Below are positions 62,378 through 64,000 of a DNA stretch of 64,000 bases, in pieces. Location of the stretch: positions 68,466,911-68,530,910 of the forward strand of contig NC_090942.1 in assembly GCF_040807025.1 (NCBI RefSeq), written 5' to 3'. Position 1 is the stretch's first letter, and each line of letters starts with the position of its first letter. The notes under the pieces were generated by a model that did no database searches, was not told the DNA's origin, and saw only the letters and a program-made list of their open reading frames with translations. The stretch comes from Struthio camelus. Its lineage: Eukaryota > Chordata > Aves > Struthioniformes > Struthionidae. The position numbers and the translations under genes are program-made.

Positions 62378-63913
62378 ATGGAAGGCGGGCCGGCGGCGGT
62401 GGGCGCGGAGGTGGGCGCGCGGGGGGCGGCGGTTGGCGCTGAGGCGGGCGGGCGGGCGCGCGCGGGGGGCGGCGGTTGGCGCTGAGGCGGGCGGGCGGGC
62501 GGGGGGCGGCGGTTGGCGCTGAGGCGGGTGGCGCCCGGTGCCGGGCTCACGCGCGGCCCGTGTGCCCGCAGGCGGCGGGCGGCGGCGCCGCGCAGAGGCC
62601 GGGCCCGGCCCGCTTCCCGTTCCCCTACACGCCCTACCTCATCCAAGAGCGGTTCATGGCCGCGCTGTACAGCGTGCTGGAAGCCGGCCAGGTCGGGATC
62701 TTCGAGAGCCCCACGGGCACGGTGAGACAGTGCGGCGGGGCCAGGGAGGGGTGGCGCGGCTTTAGGGAGCCGGTCCCGGCAGGGCGGTCAGGTGGGAGGG
62801 GGAAGGAGACCCCTGCTGGGGGGACGGTGGTGCCTGGGAAAAGGGGCCAGGGACCCTGGGGACTCGGCTGCCTCACAAAGGGTGAGCCCACGGTTCCGGC
62901 CTGGAGGCACTTTGGCCACCTCTGTGGTGCTAGTGGCAGGACTCTGCTGGCATTGGTGTGCACCGCCTGCCCCTGACAGGTGCAAGGGGAAAAACAGAAA
63001 GAAGGCAATTACAAGGGAAATGCCAAATAGTAAGTGTGAAATTTCCTATATCTGAGCACATGGAAGTGGCTTGATCCTGCTGAGCTGGAACTGTCAACAT
63101 GTGGGTCTCCTCTTTGGAGCAGCATTGCTGCTTGACTGTCAGTGACACCAATGCTTCAGCTATGTGTGGCTTGTCTTGTTTGTTTTCAATGACAGGGAAA
63201 ATCTTTAAGTCTTATCTGTGGAGCCCTCTCCTGGCTCAGAGACTTTGAGGAAAAAAAGAAGCAGGAGGAGGCCCGACTTCTAGCACTTGAGCACAATGGA
63301 CAGGAGGAGAAGAAGCTGCTGACTTCAGATGAGTCCCTTCAGAAGGGGACTTCGGATGACCCCGGGCATCCAGATAGGAAAAGCTCAGCCAGGGAACCAG
63401 ACTGGATCACTGCGTTTGTGCAGAAGAAAGAAGAACGGGAAATGGTGGACAGACTAAAGGTTGAGAAATGCTCCTTTGTAGAGGAAGGGGAAAGTAGCAA
63501 GGTGTGAGGATCAGAATGGGTGGTACCATGGGTGGTAATTGGAGAAACAAGTGATGCAGTCTTCGGTGGTCGTGGTCCTATTTCAAAGCACTTTGTTCCA
63601 GATAAGAAGGATGAAGCATTGCTGTGCGGATGGCATAAGATAGGAAACTACTTGCTCCAAACTTAGGAATGTAGAGTAGGAATGCACTCAAGGAGAAAGG
63701 GACTGCATACTGACAATTTTGATTCAGATGCATTTTTTTTGTATCTCCGGGGTACTAGAAGGTAATTATACCTGAGTTTTACAGCTCAACCCCTTTCATC
63801 CTTCCTTCACTTTCCCTTTATTTTAGGAAGAGCAGATCAGGAGGAAAAATCGAGAAGATCGACTTGAGAAAATTCGCCATAATGTGCAGTTAAAATATGC
63901 AGCAAAGAGAAAA
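62378..63913 (+). CDS. DDX11: DDX11 (ChlR1) DNA helicase, exons 1-4, runs off the window
   Basis: DDX11 is an XPD/FANCJ-like superfamily 2 Fe-S helicase. It acts in sister-chromatid cohesion and fork stability; loss causes Warsaw breakage syndrome in humans. Exon 1 starts at ATG 62378 (G at -3 and +4) and ends at 62398 or 62410, both in phase 0. Exon 2 (62572-62721) encodes FPFPYTPYLIQERFM and IFESPTGT. Exon 3 (63196-63459) continues the Walker A as GKSLSLICGALSWL, then an acidic/Lys-rich linker and VQKKEEREMVDRLK. Exon 4 (63827-63913) ends in VQLKYAAKRK at GTGAGT. All joins are phase 0 and match vertebrate DDX11. Exon 3 uses a weaker AAAG/GTTGAG donor. The N-terminus before FPFPYTP is Gly/Ala-rich and longer than in human. 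The Fe-S and later motifs lie to the right. Confidence 0.96.
62421..62528. repeat. GC-rich minisatellite in DDX11 intron 1
   Basis: Three copies of a 28-base unit (GGGGGGCGGCGGTTGGCGCT followed by GAGGCGGG) start at 62421, 62464 and 62501. They are separated by variable GGGC/GCGC spacers (periods 43 and 37). The array fills most of the roughly 160-base intron 1 and supplies several G-runs able to form G-quadruplexes. Confidence 0.9.
62572..62721 (+). CDS. DDX11: DDX11 exon 2
   Basis: Fifty codons between a TGTGCCCGCAG acceptor and an ACG/GTGAGA donor. It begins AAGGGAAQRPG and carries the conserved N-terminal block through FESPTGT, so the intron splits the Walker A motif between T and GKS, as in other vertebrates. 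Confidence 0.95.
63196..63459 (+). CDS. DDX11: DDX11 exon 3
   Basis: Eighty-eight codons after a CAATGACAG acceptor. GKSLSLICGALSWLRDFE completes motif I. The following insert is rich in Glu, Lys and Ser and is variable among species. The exon ends at EREMVDRLK, where the GTTGAG donor is required to keep identity with the family on the other side. Confidence 0.95.
63827..63913 (+). CDS. DDX11: DDX11 exon 4
   Basis: Twenty-nine codons between a TTTATTTTAG acceptor and an AAA/GTGAGT donor. It is a charged helix (EEQIRRKNREDRLEKI) ending in VQLKYAAKRK, a block strongly conserved in DDX11. The remaining 87 bases to the window edge are intron. Confidence 0.95.
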
Positions 63914-64000
63914 GTGAGTTGTCTTACAAAGCTTAGAAGTTTCTCTATTGGTTATATCACGTCTTTTCATTCTTGCATGCACAACTTGACTCTGAATTTT

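Larger units (their letters stand above)
61745..62780. promoter_or_regulatory. DDX11 CpG-island promoter
   Basis: G+C and CpG density rise sharply across this interval, covering DDX11 exons 1 and 2. Upstream of the ATG are a CRE-like TGACGTCG at 62289-62296, a second CGTCA half-site at 62303-62307 and a GC box GGGGCGGGGC at 62316-62325. More Sp1-type CCCCGCCCC sequence lies at about 62238-62253. Transcription probably starts near 62330 without a TATA box. This is a typical CREB/ATF plus Sp1 housekeeping layout. Confidence 0.8.

Noticed and set aside
61676-62485. Open frames on both strands upstream of and across the DDX11 start
   Set aside because: They have GC-driven composition and overlap the promoter and 5' UTR, with no family similarity.

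Overview
The window looks like bird genomic DNA (a sauropsid at minimum). The evidence is a CR1 LINE fragment at about 22.07-23.34 kb, compact introns of 0.3-1 kb, and vertebrate-type split genes with GT..AG junctions behind CpG islands. No bacterial operons, plasmid or phage features are present. Everything below was read by eye, with splice junctions inferred from frame and consensus.

The left three quarters (1 to about 46 kb) is gene-poor. It holds simple repeats, one CR1 copy, a decayed C2H2 zinc-finger gene (about 41.8-42.4 kb, plus strand) and several isolated spliceable open segments. The most coding-like of these are a phase-1/phase-1 Ig-like exon at 10452-10625 (+), a two-exon candidate at 27710-26828 (-) and a possible terminal exon at 959-1143 (+). 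None could be assigned to a known gene, so they are listed with low confidence.

The right quarter carries the firm genes. A strong CpG island (about 46.2-47.06 kb) contains an orphan plus-strand first coding exon. On the minus strand, 50831-49032, four consecutive exons join in frame and match the amino-terminal half of the acrosin-binding protein ACRBP (sp32). The signal-peptide exon and the cysteine-rich carboxy-terminal exons were not found. At 59238-60659 (+) lies an intact, single-exon-coding C2H2 protein with 12 fingers. A second CpG island (about 61.75-62.75 kb) is the promoter of DDX11 (ChlR1), whose first four coding exons run to the right edge; exons 2-4 span the N-terminal helicase motif and Walker A.

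These genes do not form a pathway. DDX11 is a cohesion/replication-fork helicase, ACRBP is a sperm acrosome protein and the ZNF is a putative transcription factor. The local theme is a small zinc-finger neighbourhood (one live, one dead copy) between two housekeeping-type CpG-island promoters.
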